NCBI RefSeq assembly: GCF_023073355.1
Contig: NZ_JADPJI010000002.1
Coordinates: forward strand, 62,001-126,000
Direction: 5' to 3'
DNA length: 64,000 nucleotides
From: Bradyrhizobium sp. 199
Lineage (GTDB): Bacteria > Pseudomonadota > Alphaproteobacteria > Rhizobiales > Xanthobacteraceae
Under the pieces are notes generated by a model that saw nothing but the letters and a program-made list of their open reading frames with translations, did not search any database and had not been told where the DNA came from. The position numbers and the translations under genes were made by a program. Numbering within the stretch: position 1 is the stretch's first letter; every line of letters begins with the position of its first letter. Positions 31,887-41,005 of the stretch are shown here, piece by piece.

Positions 31887-32342
31887 CTAGGACGTCGGCT
31901 TGTCGTCGTCGAGCGGGACGCAATAGAGCTCAAGCCGGTGGTCGACCAGCTTGTAGCCGAGCCTTCGGGCGATCTCAGCCTGAAGCTTCTCGATCTCCTC
32001 GGAGGTGAACTCGATCACCTTGCCGTCGCGAAGGTTAATGAGATGATCGTGATGGCTATCGCGCATCTGCTCGTAGCGCGCGCGGCCCTCGCGGAAATCA
32101 TGGCGCTCGATGATGCCGGCGTCCTCGAACAGCTTGACGGTGCGATACACGGTCGAGATCGAGATCTTGTCGTCGACGGCGACGCAGCGCCGGTACAATT
32201 CCTCGACATCCGGGTGATCGATCGCCTCCGCGAGCACGCGGGCGATGACACGGCGCTGCTCGGTCATGCGCATGCCCGTGGCGGCACAGCGCGCCTCGAT
32301 GCCGGACGCCTTGGATGCGGAAGAAGGTTTTAGTGCGGTCAT
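31887..32342 (-). CDS. fur: Ferric uptake regulator family protein (Fur/Mur)
   Basis: A 151-residue Fur-family repressor. The winged-helix domain (about 18-85) includes GMRMTEQRRVIARVL and STVYRTVKLFEDAGIIE; the dimerisation domain has the metal-binding DSHHDHLINL cluster and YKLVDHRLELYCVPL. No CxxC zinc pairs are seen, usual for rhizobial Fur/Mur. Rhizobial members respond to manganese or iron; in B. japonicum the Fur protein controls irr, whose gene is also in this window. The ATG at 32342 is chosen; an upstream extension is weak. Confidence 0.9.
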   Translation of the reverse strand: MTALKPSSASKASGIEARCAATGMRMTEQRRVIARVLAEAIDHPDVEELYRRCVAVDDKISISTVYRTVKLFEDAGIIERHDFREGRARYEQMRDSHHDHLINLRDGKVIEFTSEEIEKLQAEIARRLGYKLVDHRLELYCVPLDDDKPTS

Positions 32343-32380
32343 CGTTTGTCTGCCTGGCGGGGCGCTTTCTGCCACCGATG

Positions 32381-32866
32381 TTACGACAAGTCACGTCGCA
32401 TCAGAAGGGCGCTCAAATGTTCCCCGTCCGGCTGCTTATAGTAGCGTTCGCGGCGCCCCACCACCATGAATCCGGCTCGATCGTAGAGCCGCCGCGCCGG
32501 CTGGTTATTTTCCTCGACTTCGAGAAATATTGTGCGCACGCCGCGCCCCGCGAGATGACCGAGATGGGTCATCAGCAGCGTGCGGGAGAGGCCGCGGCCG
32601 CGATGGGCTTGGCCGACCGCGATCGAGAGGATTTCCGCTTCGTCCGCGCCGATCCGCGACACCGCAAAGCCGATCGTCCTGCGGCCGAGACGCAAGCGAT
32701 GCACCAGCGTGTTGCGCTCGCTGAGCATGCTCTCGAATTCGCCCTCGCCCCAGCCGCGCGCGAAGGAGGCGCCGTGAAGCTGCGCCAGCTGCGAGGCGTC
32801 ACGCGCGGATGCGGGCTCGACGGCCGCGCTGCCGCCGCGCCACCATTCCGACAGCCATCTCATCAT
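32381..32866 (-). CDS. rimI: Ribosomal-protein-alanine N-acetyltransferase RimI-like
   Basis: A 161-residue GNAT acetyltransferase. Acetyl-CoA motif: ILSIAVGQAHRGRGLSRTLL (Q/RxxGxG-type), followed by FLEVEENNQPARRLYDRAGF and VGRRERYY, which are typical of RimI, the enzyme acetylating the N terminus of ribosomal protein S18. Its start overlaps the tsaB stop (ATGA), the common tsaB-rimI arrangement. The ATG at 32866 is chosen; the longer frame runs through tsaB. Confidence 0.9.
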   Translation of the reverse strand: MMRWLSEWWRGGSAAVEPASARDASQLAQLHGASFARGWGEGEFESMLSERNTLVHRLRLGRRTIGFAVSRIGADEAEILSIAVGQAHRGRGLSRTLLMTHLGHLAGRGVRTIFLEVEENNQPARRLYDRAGFMVVGRRERYYKQPDGEHLSALLMRRDLS

Positions 32867-33558
32867 GAGGTTGCGGCTTGTGCTGCAAATGGCGCCTGCG
32901 CCGGCGGCTTGGCGTCGGGCGCCTTCAAATAGAACGGCCGTGCCGGCGTGGTGTCGGGATTGGCGGCAGCGCCGAGCCATGCGACCCAGCTGATCTCAGG
33001 CGCGGGCTGCGCGTCGACCGCGACCGGCTGCGGAATATTTTTCGGCCAGCGCTCGGCGAGGATCCCTGCGGCATTGCCGACCAAATGCGGCGCGCCGAAT
33101 TGCGAGGCCGCGATGGCCTCCTCGATGCTGGCGACCTTCGGTCGCACCAACTGGCTGCCGTCGCCGGCGACGATCTGGAAGTAGACGTGATCGTGCCGCG
33201 CGTCGATCGCCGAGATCACGGGGGCCGATTTGCTCTGGCCGACGATGGAGGCGGCATAGGCCGACAAGGTGGTGAGGCCGATCGCCGGCCGCTCGGCCGC
33301 GAGCGCAAGGCCGCGGGCCGCCGAAATGCCGACGCGCAGGCCGGTGAAACTTCCGGGGCCGACGGTGACTGCGATGCGGTCGAGCGAGGGGAAGGCGAGA
33401 TTGGCCGATTGCATGACGCGCGCGATCATCGGCATCAACGCCTCGGCGTGGCCCCGCTTCATGAGCAGCTGCTCCTGCGCGCGGAGCTCGCCGGCGTCGG
33501 TGTCCAGCACGGCGACGGAGCAGGCGTCGAGCGCAGTATCGATGGCGAGGATCAGCAT
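32863..33558 (-). CDS. tsaB: tRNA threonylcarbamoyladenosine biosynthesis protein TsaB
   Basis: A 231-residue ASKHA-fold protein, the inactive partner that complexes with TsaD and TsaE to make t6A37 in ANN-decoding tRNAs. The N-terminal LILAIDTALDACSVAV and the VTVGPGSFTGLRVGISAARGLAL motif are diagnostic. The C-terminal 50 residues are Ala/Pro-rich and less conserved. It is coupled to rimI by overlap. A palindromic repeat lies upstream. Confidence 0.95.
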   Translation of the reverse strand: MLILAIDTALDACSVAVLDTDAGELRAQEQLLMKRGHAEALMPMIARVMQSANLAFPSLDRIAVTVGPGSFTGLRVGISAARGLALAAERPAIGLTTLSAYAASIVGQSKSAPVISAIDARHDHVYFQIVAGDGSQLVRPKVASIEEAIAASQFGAPHLVGNAAGILAERWPKNIPQPVAVDAQPAPEISWVAWLGAAANPDTTPARPFYLKAPDAKPPAQAPFAAQAATS

Positions 33559-33669
33559 GGAATTGCGAATGGCGAGCGGCGAATGGGAAGCAGTCTAGCG
33601 AACCAAGCGTCTATCTGCCATTCGTCTCGCACGATTTGCTGGCCTCCAAAATGCCGCCCTACGGCAACC

Positions 33670-33751
33670 GTCATTCCGGGATGGTGCGTTAGCACCAGAC
33701 CCGGAATCTCGAGATTCCGGGTTCGGTCCTACGGACCGCCCCGGAATGACG
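33670..33751. repeat. Palindromic repeat, family E
   Basis: GTCATTCCGGGATGGTGCG...ATTCCGGGTTCGG...CCCCGGAATGACG forms a long imperfect inverted repeat with an inner palindrome (GGAATCTCGAGATTCC). It lies between the NifU-like gene and tsaB. A related copy is at 31048-31134. Confidence 0.8.
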
Positions 33752-33760
33752 ACTTCGTCG

Positions 33761-34330
33761 TCACATCGGCCGGACTTCGACTACATCGGGCACGAAATGC
33801 TTCAACAGGTTCTGGATGCCGTGCTGGAGCGTCGCGGTCGATGACGGGCAGCCGGCGCAGGAGCCCTTCATGTTGAGATAGACGATTCCGTCCTTGAAGC
33901 CGCGGAAGGTGATGTCGCCGCCGTCGTTGGCGACCGCGGGCCGCACCCGGGTCTCGATCAGATCCTTGATCATGTCGACCGTTTCGGCATCGGCCTCGTC
34001 GAAGAACTCGTCTTCGTCGTCGAGATCGGCATCATCCTGAGCCGCGCCGTCGGCGAGCAGCGGTGCGCCGGACATGTAGTGCTCCATGATCGCACCGAGG
34101 ATCGCGGGCTTGAGCTGCTGCCATTCACCGTTCGCCTTGGTCACGGTGATGAAGTCCGATCCGTAGAACACGCTGGTGACGCCGGGCACCTCGAACAGCT
34201 TTTCGGCGAGCGGGGAACGGCCTGCGGCTTCGCGGCTCGCAAATTCCATCGGGTTGCCATCGACCACGACGCGGCCGGGAATGAACTTTAGCGTGGCGGG
34301 ATTGGGGGTGGCTTCGGTTTGAATGAACAT
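33761..34330 (-). CDS. NifU family Fe-S scaffold/carrier protein (Nfu type)
   Basis: A 188-residue iron-sulfur cluster carrier. The N-terminal Nfu_N domain (about 1-88, MFIQTEATPNPATLKFIPG, LFEVPGVTSVFYGSDFITVT) is followed by an Asp/Glu-rich linker (about 98-115). The C-terminal NifU-like domain carries the CxxC pair Cys158/Cys161 in GSCAGCPSS, which binds a [4Fe-4S] cluster at a dimer interface. The start at 34330 has a GGAGAAAACC ribosome-binding site. It delivers clusters to apo-proteins; MiaB in this window is the kind of client served. Confidence 0.93.
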   Translation of the reverse strand: MFIQTEATPNPATLKFIPGRVVVDGNPMEFASREAAGRSPLAEKLFEVPGVTSVFYGSDFITVTKANGEWQQLKPAILGAIMEHYMSGAPLLADGAAQDDADLDDEDEFFDEADAETVDMIKDLIETRVRPAVANDGGDITFRGFKDGIVYLNMKGSCAGCPSSTATLQHGIQNLLKHFVPDVVEVRPM

Positions 34331-34507
34331 GGTTTTCTCCAGACGTCGCCGGTTCAAGGCCGGCGCGTGCCCTATCCACTAGCAGATGGCGACGGCGAAC
34401 GCACGATCAAGGGGCAGGCCGGGCGTTCCGCTGTTATATCAGCGGGTTAGGTGTATCCTTAACCCTCCTTGGAGGGCCGGGGAGGGGGAGGGCAAAAGGC
34501 ACCGCTG

Positions 34508-35002
34508 CTAGGACAGCGAATCCACGCTTGCGTCGCTGAGTGCGCCGGAAATGATGGTCACCGGGATCGGGAACGTCCCCACCGCATGCGCGAGCAGCGC
34601 GACCAGGGGGCCCGGTCCTTCCGCGCCGGGGTTGGCGGCGAGCACCAGCATGGCGATGTCGGGGTCCTCGTCGATCACGGCGAGCAATTGCTCCATCGGC
34701 GCACCCTCGCGGATCACCCGCTCCGGCGTAATCGCGGCGATGCCGTTGGCGCGGCCGGCGGCGCGGCCGAGCGCGGCCTCCGCTGCCTCCTCCGCCTCCG
34801 CGCGCATGATGTCGGCGACCCCGAGCCATTCCTGGCTCTGCTGATTGGGCTCGATGATACGCAGCATCACCACGCCGCCGCCGGCGCGAATCGCCCAGCG
34901 GCTGGCGTAGTAGACCGCGCGATCCCATTCGGCGGTGTCATCGACGATGACGAGGCATTTGGGCTTGTGACCCGGCTCGAAGCAAAGTCGTTTGCTGGTC
35001 AT
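34508..35002 (-). CDS. Universal stress protein (UspA) family
   Basis: A 164-residue single Usp domain. The first strand KCLVIVDDTAEWDRAVYYASRWA is typical, as is the IREGAPMEQLLAVIDEDPDIAMLVLAA segment. The usual ATP-binding G-2x-G-9x-G(S/T) stretch is partly degenerate near AANPGAEGPGPLVALL. The role in stress tolerance is inferred from family. The ATG at 35002 is preferred; the upstream in-frame region lacks Usp features. Confidence 0.88.
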   Translation of the reverse strand: MTSKRLCFEPGHKPKCLVIVDDTAEWDRAVYYASRWAIRAGGGVVMLRIIEPNQQSQEWLGVADIMRAEAEEAAEAALGRAAGRANGIAAITPERVIREGAPMEQLLAVIDEDPDIAMLVLAANPGAEGPGPLVALLAHAVGTFPIPVTIISGALSDASVDSLS

Positions 35003-35094
35003 GCATGTCCCGGAATGTGCAGGGACGGCATGCTGCCACACTCCCGCAGCGTTGGGGAGAGGAGATGCGGCCGGCGCGCCGGCGCCGACCGTCT

Positions 35095-36147
35095 CTAGCG
35101 CCGGTAGATGAAGCCGACGATATCCTTGGAGAGCTTCATCGTCTCCTCGGCGATGGCGCGGGCCCGGTCCGATCCATCGTTGAGGATCGCATCGATATGG
35201 CCGGGGTCGGCGACGAGGCGCTTCATCTCGCCCGCGATCGGCGCGAGCTTGGTGACGCACAGCTCCGCCAGCGCGTTCTTGAAACTGGAGAACTGGCCGC
35301 CGCCGAATTCCCTGAGCACGTCGGCCTTGGCACGGCCCGAGAGCGCGGCGAAGATGCCGACGAGATTGTCGGCTTCCGGGCGGGCTTCCAGCCCCTTCTC
35401 CTCCGACGGCAGCGGTTCCGGATCGGTCTTCGCCTTGCGGATCTTCTGCGCGATGGTGTCGGCGTCGTCAGTCAGATTGATGCGTGAATTGTCCGACGCG
35501 TCGGACTTCGACATTTTCTTGGTGCCGTCGCGCAAGCTCATCACCCGCGTCGCCGGACCCGTGATCAGGGGTTCCGGCAGCGGGAAGAACAGGCCGTCAT
35601 TGGCGCCCTGGGCGCGAATGGAATCGGCAAAATCGTTGTTGAACTTCTGCGCGATGTCGCGCGAGAGTTCGAGATGCTGCTTCTGGTCCTCGCCCACCGG
35701 CACGTGGGTGGCCCGGTACAGCAGGATGTCGGCCGCCATCAGCACAGGATAGTCGAACAGGCCGACGGAGGCGTTCTCGCGGTCCTTGCCGGCCTTCTCC
35801 TTGAACTGGGTCATGCGGCCGAGCCAGCCCATGCGCGCGACGCAATTGAAGATCCAGGCGAGCTCGGCATGCCCCGAGACCTGGCTCTGGTTGAACACGA
35901 TGTGCTTGTTGGGATCGATGCCGGCTGCGATGAACGCCGCGGTGACTTCGCGGGTGTTGCGCGTGAGCTCGGCCGGGCCGCCCCAGACGTCGATGCCTTG
36001 CGTGATCGCGTGCATGTCGACGACGCAATAGATGCAGTTGTGCGTTTCCTGCATCTTCACGAAGTTGACGATCGCGCCGAGGTAATTGCCGAGATGCAGA
36101 TTGCCCGTCGGCTGGACGCCCGAAAAAACCCGATCAACGAATGGCAT
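35095..36147 (-). CDS. trpS: Tryptophanyl-tRNA synthetase
   Basis: A 350-residue class I aminoacyl-tRNA synthetase charging tRNA-Trp. The HIGH-type motif is [10 protein letters not shown] and the KMSKS motif is intact in [36 protein letters not shown] is the family ATP/Trp site. The ATG at 36147 follows GGGAAAG; an ATG five codons upstream is possible. It lies downstream of murJ and upstream of the Usp gene on the same strand. Confidence 0.96.
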   Translation of the reverse strand: MPFVDRVFSGVQPTGNLHLGNYLGAIVNFVKMQETHNCIYCVVDMHAITQGIDVWGGPAELTRNTREVTAAFIAAGIDPNKHIVFNQSQVSGHAELAWIFNCVARMGWLGRMTQFKEKAGKDRENASVGLFDYPVLMAADILLYRATHVPVGEDQKQHLELSRDIAQKFNNDFADSIRAQGANDGLFFPLPEPLITGPATRVMSLRDGTKKMSKSDASDNSRINLTDDADTIAQKIRKAKTDPEPLPSEEKGLEARPEADNLVGIFAALSGRAKADVLREFGGGQFSSFKNALAELCVTKLAPIAGEMKRLVADPGHIDAILNDGSDRARAIAEETMKLSKDIVGFIYRR

Positions 36148-36258
36148 GGTCAGCTTTCCCATAGGTATTCGGCCGTCGTTTCCAACAGCGGCGCTGCCCC
36201 GTCAAGGGTATTTCCACCTTTCCCGATGGGAGAGGCTTAGAGCCATGGCGCACACACG

Positions 36259-37794
36259 CTAATGAGCGGGCCGTTTCAAGGCGTTGACCGCCTCACGCCA
36301 GGAGGCAGCGCCGAGGATTTGCAGGAGCAGGCCGTAGACGGCGATTCCGGCCGCAATCTGCACGCCCAGCACGACGAACTTGACGAGGCCATGGGTCTCG
36401 GCAGGCACGAGGCCCATCGTGAGCCAGAGCAGGGCGCCCATGGCGGCTGCGGCGAGAACGATCCGCGGCAGCCGCTTGCGGGCGGTGGCATCGACCGAGA
36501 AGCCGAACGCGGCCGTGCCATTGCGGAGCAGCGAGATCGCACTGCTCCAGGCGCCGGCCGCGATGCTCGCGGCGATCCCGCTCGCGCCGAAAAAATGGCC
36601 GAGCAGAATCGCGAGCGCGATCGCAACCACGAAGCCTTTGGCCGTGGCACGTAGCGGCGTCATCGTGTCGCTGCGGGCATAGAAGGCCGGCGACAGCGCC
36701 TTGATCAGGACGTGGGCGGGCAGGCCAAGCGCCAGCCACATCAGCGCGTGCGCGGTTGCCGCGCTGTCATCCTCGGCGAACGCGCCATGCTCGAACAACA
36801 GCCGCACGATCGGCTCGGCCAGCACCATCAGGCCGAGCGTGGCGGGCAGCGCCAGCCCGGTCGCAAGCTCCAGCGCCCGCGATTCCGCATGCGCCACTGC
36901 CTCGCGGTCGGAGCTGGCGACGGCGCGCGTCAGCTCCGGCATCAGCACGGTGCCCATGGCGACGCCGACGATGCCGAGCGGCAGCTCGATCAGCCTGTTG
37001 GCGAAATAGAGCCAGGACACCGCGGAGGGTGTCGCGGACGCGATGATCGCACCGGCCACCATCAGCCATTGCGGGCCGGAGCTTGCGATCATGCCGGGAA
37101 TGGCCTTGGCGAAGAAGCCGCGCATCTCCTTGTCGAAACTCACGTGCAGCGGAGTGGCGAGGCGCGCGCTCCGCTGCGACAGCAACATCAGGAGTTGCAG
37201 CAGGCCGGCAAGGCCAACGGTCGCCGCCAGCATCCAAGCCGCGAAAGCCGCATCGGTGTGCCAGAGCAGGAGCACGGCGACTGCGACGATCAAGGCGATG
37301 TTGAACAGCAGTGGCGAGAACGCCGTGAGGGCAAAGCGTCCTTGCGCGTTCAGCAGGCCCATCAGCACGGTGACGGGCCCGGCGAAGGCGAGATAAGGCA
37401 GCATCAGCCGCGCATTCTGAACCGCGAGATCGAGCCTGCCGCTGCCGAGGAATCCCGGCGCGATGATTGTGATGATCAGCGGCATCAACAATGCGATCAG
37501 GATCGAGATCGCGGCCAGCGCGGCGCTGACCGTGCCGAGCACGCGTCCTGCGAACGCCGCCGCGGCCGCCGTGCCATCGCGGTCCCTGACGCGCAGCCAT
37601 GCCGGAATCAGCGCCGCGTTCAGCGCCCCCTCGCTGAGCAGCCGGCGCACCACATTGACGAGCTGGAACGCCGCCAGAAACGCGTCCGCCACGGCGCCGG
37701 TGCCGAGCAGCGCCGCGATCAGGGAATCGCGGGCAAAGCCCAGCAGCCGCGAGGCCAGCGTTCCCGTCGAGACGGTCAGGAAGGAGCGGATCAT
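36259..37794 (-). CDS. murJ: Lipid II flippase MurJ
   Basis: A 511-residue polytopic inner-membrane protein of the MVF/MATE-like superfamily that flips lipid II for peptidoglycan synthesis. About 14 hydrophobic segments span the length. The N-terminal TVSTGTLASRLLGFARDSLIAALLG and VNVVRRLLSEGALNAALIPAW, with conserved Arg residues in the early helices and loops, are diagnostic. The gene ends 111 bases before trpS and is divergent from the adenosine kinase gene. Confidence 0.95.
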   Translation of the reverse strand: MIRSFLTVSTGTLASRLLGFARDSLIAALLGTGAVADAFLAAFQLVNVVRRLLSEGALNAALIPAWLRVRDRDGTAAAAAFAGRVLGTVSAALAAISILIALLMPLIITIIAPGFLGSGRLDLAVQNARLMLPYLAFAGPVTVLMGLLNAQGRFALTAFSPLLFNIALIVAVAVLLLWHTDAAFAAWMLAATVGLAGLLQLLMLLSQRSARLATPLHVSFDKEMRGFFAKAIPGMIASSGPQWLMVAGAIIASATPSAVSWLYFANRLIELPLGIVGVAMGTVLMPELTRAVASSDREAVAHAESRALELATGLALPATLGLMVLAEPIVRLLFEHGAFAEDDSAATAHALMWLALGLPAHVLIKALSPAFYARSDTMTPLRATAKGFVVAIALAILLGHFFGASGIAASIAAGAWSSAISLLRNGTAAFGFSVDATARKRLPRIVLAAAAMGALLWLTMGLVPAETHGLVKFVVLGVQIAAGIAVYGLLLQILGAASWREAVNALKRPAH

Positions 37795-37978
37795 CGGGTG
37801 TTATACCATAGCGTTTTCAAGCGAAGTGGCCCCGGTTCGCGTGAAGAAAACGCGCCGACCGACGCCTCTCGTTGCTTGCCCGCGCAGGTCCGGTCGTGAT
37901 AGGCCGCGAGCCAGATTTCAGGCTGACAGGAAGCGGATTTCCGCTGGGATCGCAATCCGCCAAACAGGATCAAGGTGA

Positions 37979-38980
37979 ATGGCTGACGTGAAATATGACG
38001 TTCTCGGCATCGGCAACGCGCTGTTCGACGTGCTGGTCAGGACCGACGAGGCCTTTTTGGCCAAGCATGGCATGACCAAGGGCAGCATGTCCCTGATCGA
38101 CGAGGCGCGGGCGGCGGCCATTTACAAGGATATGGGGCCGGCCACGGAAGTCTCGGGCGGCTCGGCCGCCAACACCATCGTCGGCATCGGCAGCTTGGGG
38201 GCACGCGCCGCCTATGTCGGCAAGGTCAAGGACGACCAGATCGGCAAGCTCTACGTCCACGATATCCGTGCCGCCGGCGTCGCCTTCAACACGCCCGCCG
38301 CGACGGACGGTCCCGCCACGGGTTGCTCCTACATCCTGGTTACGGATGACGGCGAGCGCACCATGAACACCTATCTAGGCGCGGCGCAGGATCTGTCGCC
38401 CGCCGACATCGATCCGGCCGAGATCGCCAGCGCCGGCATCGTCTATCTCGAAGGTTATCTTTGGGATCCCAAGAACGCCAAGGACGCCTTCGTCAAGGCG
38501 GCCAAGATCGCCCATGATGCCAAGCGCAAGGTGGCGCTGACATTGTCGGATTCCTTCTGTGTCGACCGCTATCGCGACGAGTTCCTGTCCCTGATGCGCA
38601 ACGGCACCGTCGACATCGTGTTCGCCAACGAATCCGAGCTGCGCTCGCTCTACATGACCTCGGACTTCGACACCGCGCTGAAGCAGCTGCGCAACGACGT
38701 CAATCTCGGAATCGTCACCCGCAGTGAGAAGGGCTGCATGGTGGTGTCGTCGGAGGACGCGGTGGCAGCGCCGGCCTTCCCGGTCAACAAGGTGGTCGAC
38801 ACCACCGGCGCCGGCGATCTCTTCGCCGCAGGCTGCCTGTATGGCCTGGCGCGCAATCTCGCGTACAAGCAGTGCGGCGAGCTCGGGGCGCTCGCGGCCG
38901 CCGAAGTGATTCAGCACATCGGCGCGCGGCCGGTGGCGTCGTTGAAGGAGCTGGCGCAGCAGCGCGGGTTGACCGTCTAG
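37979..38980 (+). CDS. PfkB-family sugar/adenosine kinase
   Basis: A 333-residue ribokinase-fold enzyme, closest to bacterial adenosine kinase-like proteins. Signature 1 is SGGSAANTIVGIGSLGARAAYVG (from 59, sugar binding); signature 2 is VVDTTGAGDLFAAG with catalytic Asp280 (GAGD 277-280). The NESEL stretch is in the Mg/phosphate region. ATP-dependent phosphorylation of adenosine or a related nucleoside is likely; the substrate is not proven. It is monocistronic, facing away from murJ, with a repeat downstream. Confidence 0.9.
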   Translation: MADVKYDVLGIGNALFDVLVRTDEAFLAKHGMTKGSMSLIDEARAAAIYKDMGPATEVSGGSAANTIVGIGSLGARAAYVGKVKDDQIGKLYVHDIRAAGVAFNTPAATDGPATGCSYILVTDDGERTMNTYLGAAQDLSPADIDPAEIASAGIVYLEGYLWDPKNAKDAFVKAAKIAHDAKRKVALTLSDSFCVDRYRDEFLSLMRNGTVDIVFANESELRSLYMTSDFDTALKQLRNDVNLGIVTRSEKGCMVVSSEDAVAAPAFPVNKVVDTTGAGDLFAAGCLYGLARNLAYKQCGELGALAAAEVIQHIGARPVASLKELAQQRGLTV

Positions 38981-38996
38981 GCCCCCGCTTTCTCCT

Positions 38997-39082
38997 CGTC
39001 ATTGCGAGGAGCGCAGCGACGAAGCAATCCAGAATCTCTCCGCAGAGACAGGCTGGATTGCTTCGCTAAGCTCGCAATGACG
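38997..39082. repeat. Palindromic repeat, family B
   Basis: CGTCATTGCGAGGAGCGCAG...GAAGCAATCCAGA...TCTGG-like spacer...GGATTGCTTCG...CTCGCAATGACG. It is a near-perfect inverted repeat between convergent genes. Copies: 44486-44601 (full) and 47018-47056 (half). Confidence 0.85.
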
Positions 39083-39117
39083 ATGTGGATGCAGGCTCGC
39101 GCCACACACTCAGCCAC

Positions 39118-40812
39118 TCACGCCGTCTTCGCCGCTTTCAGCCCCAGCCGCTGCTCCACGGCATCGCGCATCAGGAACTTCTGGATCTTTCCCGTCACCG
39201 TCATCGGGAATTCCTCGACGAACTCGACGTAGCGCGGGATCTTGTTGTGGGCGATCTGGCCCTCGCAGAAGGCGCGGACCTCCTCCGCGGTCAATGTCTC
39301 GCCCGATCTGACGCGAACCCAGGCGCAGAGCTCCTCGCCGTAGCGGCTATCGGCAACCCCGAAGATCTGCACGTCCTGGATCTTGGGGTGACGATAGAGA
39401 AACTCCTCGATCTCGCGCGGATAGAGATTTTCGCCGCCGCGGATCACCAGGTCCTTGATACGGCCGACGATGTTGCAATAGCCCTCATCGTCGATGACGG
39501 CGAGGTCGCCGGTGTGCATCCAGCCGTTGGCATCGACCACGTCGGCGGTCTTCTCGCTCTCCTCCCAATAGCCCAGCATGACGCTGTAGCCTCGGGTGCA
39601 CAGCTCGCCCCGTTCGCCGCGCTTGGCGATCCTGCCCTCGAGGTCGACGACCTTGACCTCGACATGCGGATGGATCCGCCCGACCGTGGAGACGCGCCGC
39701 TCCAGCGGATCGTCCGTCGCGCTCTGGAAGCTGACCGGGCTGGTCTCGGTCATCCCATAGGCGATGGTGACCTCGCGCATGTTCATCTCGGTATTGACGC
39801 GCTTCATCACCTCGATCGGGCAGGGCGCGCCGGCCATGATGCCGGTGCGCAGTGATTTCAAATTGAAATTCTTGAATTCGGGATGATCGAGCTCGGCAAT
39901 GAACATGGTCGGCACGCCGTAAAGCGCCGTGCATTTCTCCTGTTCGATCGTGCGCAGCGTCGTGAGCGGATCAAAACCCTCGCCGGGATACACCATGGTC
40001 GTGCCAAGTGTGACCGATGCGAGATTCCCCATCACCATGCCGAAGCAATGGTAGAGCGGCACCGGAATGCAGATGCGATCCTGCTCGGTCAGGCGCATCG
40101 CGCGGCCGGTGAAATAGCCGTTGTTGAGGATGTTGTGATGCGTCAGCGTCACGCCCTTGGGCGATCCCGTGGTGCCGCTGGTGAACTGGATGTTGACGGG
40201 GTCGTCGAATTGCAGCGCGGCGTCGAGCGCTGAGAGTTGCTCGTTATGTTCCGCTCGGACTATGCGGGCGACTTCTTCGAACGGGATCGTGCCTGATGCT
40301 GCCGGGCCGCCGATCTGGATCACGATACGCAAGGCGGGCAGCCGCGCGGCCTGCAACTGTCCCGACCTGGCGCTTGCGAGCTCGGGCAGCAGCGTGTTGA
40401 GCATATCCATGTAGTTGCTGGTCTTGAAGGCCGTCGCGGTGACGATCGCTGCGCAGCCGACCTTCTTCAACGCAAATTCCAGCTCGCTGAGCCGATAGGC
40501 AGGATTGATCGTCACCAGGATCAGGCCGGCCTTGGCGGCGGCGAACTGGGTCAGCGTCCATTCCGGCCGGTTCAGCGACCAGATGCCGATCCGCTCGCCG
40601 CGTTCGAGCCCGAGCGCGAGAAAGCCGGCGGCGAGCGCATCGACCCGCTCGGCGAATTCACGCCATGTCCATCTCACGCCATGGCTGGGCGAGATGAGGG
40701 CTTCGCGGTCGCCCCAACGCTGTGCGGCTCGGTCGAGGCTGCGGCCGATGGTGTCGCCGAGCAGCGGCGCGTCGGAGATGCCGCAAACGTAGCTATCAAC
40801 CTTCTCTGCCAA
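39118..40812 (-). CDS. Acyl-CoA synthetase (AMP-forming), fatty-acid-CoA ligase type
   Basis: A 564-residue ANL-superfamily enzyme that activates a carboxylic acid, probably medium or long chain, to its CoA thioester. The AMP/ATP motif is [18 protein letters not shown] (about 209-226), then [23 protein letters not shown] and [15 protein letters not shown]. The catalytic Lys is in TVTGKIQKF near the C terminus. It resembles FadD-like enzymes of fatty acid breakdown; the chain-length preference is unknown. It stands alone between two repeat elements. Confidence 0.92.
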   Translation of the reverse strand: MAEKVDSYVCGISDAPLLGDTIGRSLDRAAQRWGDREALISPSHGVRWTWREFAERVDALAAGFLALGLERGERIGIWSLNRPEWTLTQFAAAKAGLILVTINPAYRLSELEFALKKVGCAAIVTATAFKTSNYMDMLNTLLPELASARSGQLQAARLPALRIVIQIGGPAASGTIPFEEVARIVRAEHNEQLSALDAALQFDDPVNIQFTSGTTGSPKGVTLTHHNILNNGYFTGRAMRLTEQDRICIPVPLYHCFGMVMGNLASVTLGTTMVYPGEGFDPLTTLRTIEQEKCTALYGVPTMFIAELDHPEFKNFNLKSLRTGIMAGAPCPIEVMKRVNTEMNMREVTIAYGMTETSPVSFQSATDDPLERRVSTVGRIHPHVEVKVVDLEGRIAKRGERGELCTRGYSVMLGYWEESEKTADVVDANGWMHTGDLAVIDDEGYCNIVGRIKDLVIRGGENLYPREIEEFLYRHPKIQDVQIFGVADSRYGEELCAWVRVRSGETLTAEEVRAFCEGQIAHNKIPRYVEFVEEFPMTVTGKIQKFLMRDAVEQRLGLKAAKTA

Positions 40813-40855
40813 CTCGATGTCCTTTCGTCAAAGACAGTCGGCGCGGTCGCCTTCG

Positions 40856-40982
40856 GTCATCATGCCCGGACTTGTCCCGCCTGCGCGGCCGAAGCCGCTT
40901 CGGCGAGGCGAAGGCCGGGGCATCCACGTTCTTCGTGCCGTGAGGCGATGCGTGGATGGCCGGGACAAGCCCGGCCATGACG
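40856..40982. repeat. Palindromic repeat, family A
   Basis: Left arm GTCATCATGCCCGGACTTG; right arm ATGGCCGGGACAAGCCCGG then CCATGACG. The middle carries a smaller palindrome (GCCGAAGCCGCTTCGGCG). It lies between the acyl-CoA synthetase and the hydrolase gene. Confidence 0.85.
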
Positions 40983-41005
40983 CGCGGCGAGAAAGCGGCT
41001 CCTTC

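Noticed and set aside
31834..31923. N-terminal extension of the HAD gene
   Set aside because: The extension is a translation of the family D palindrome; HAD homology starts at the GTG at 31833.
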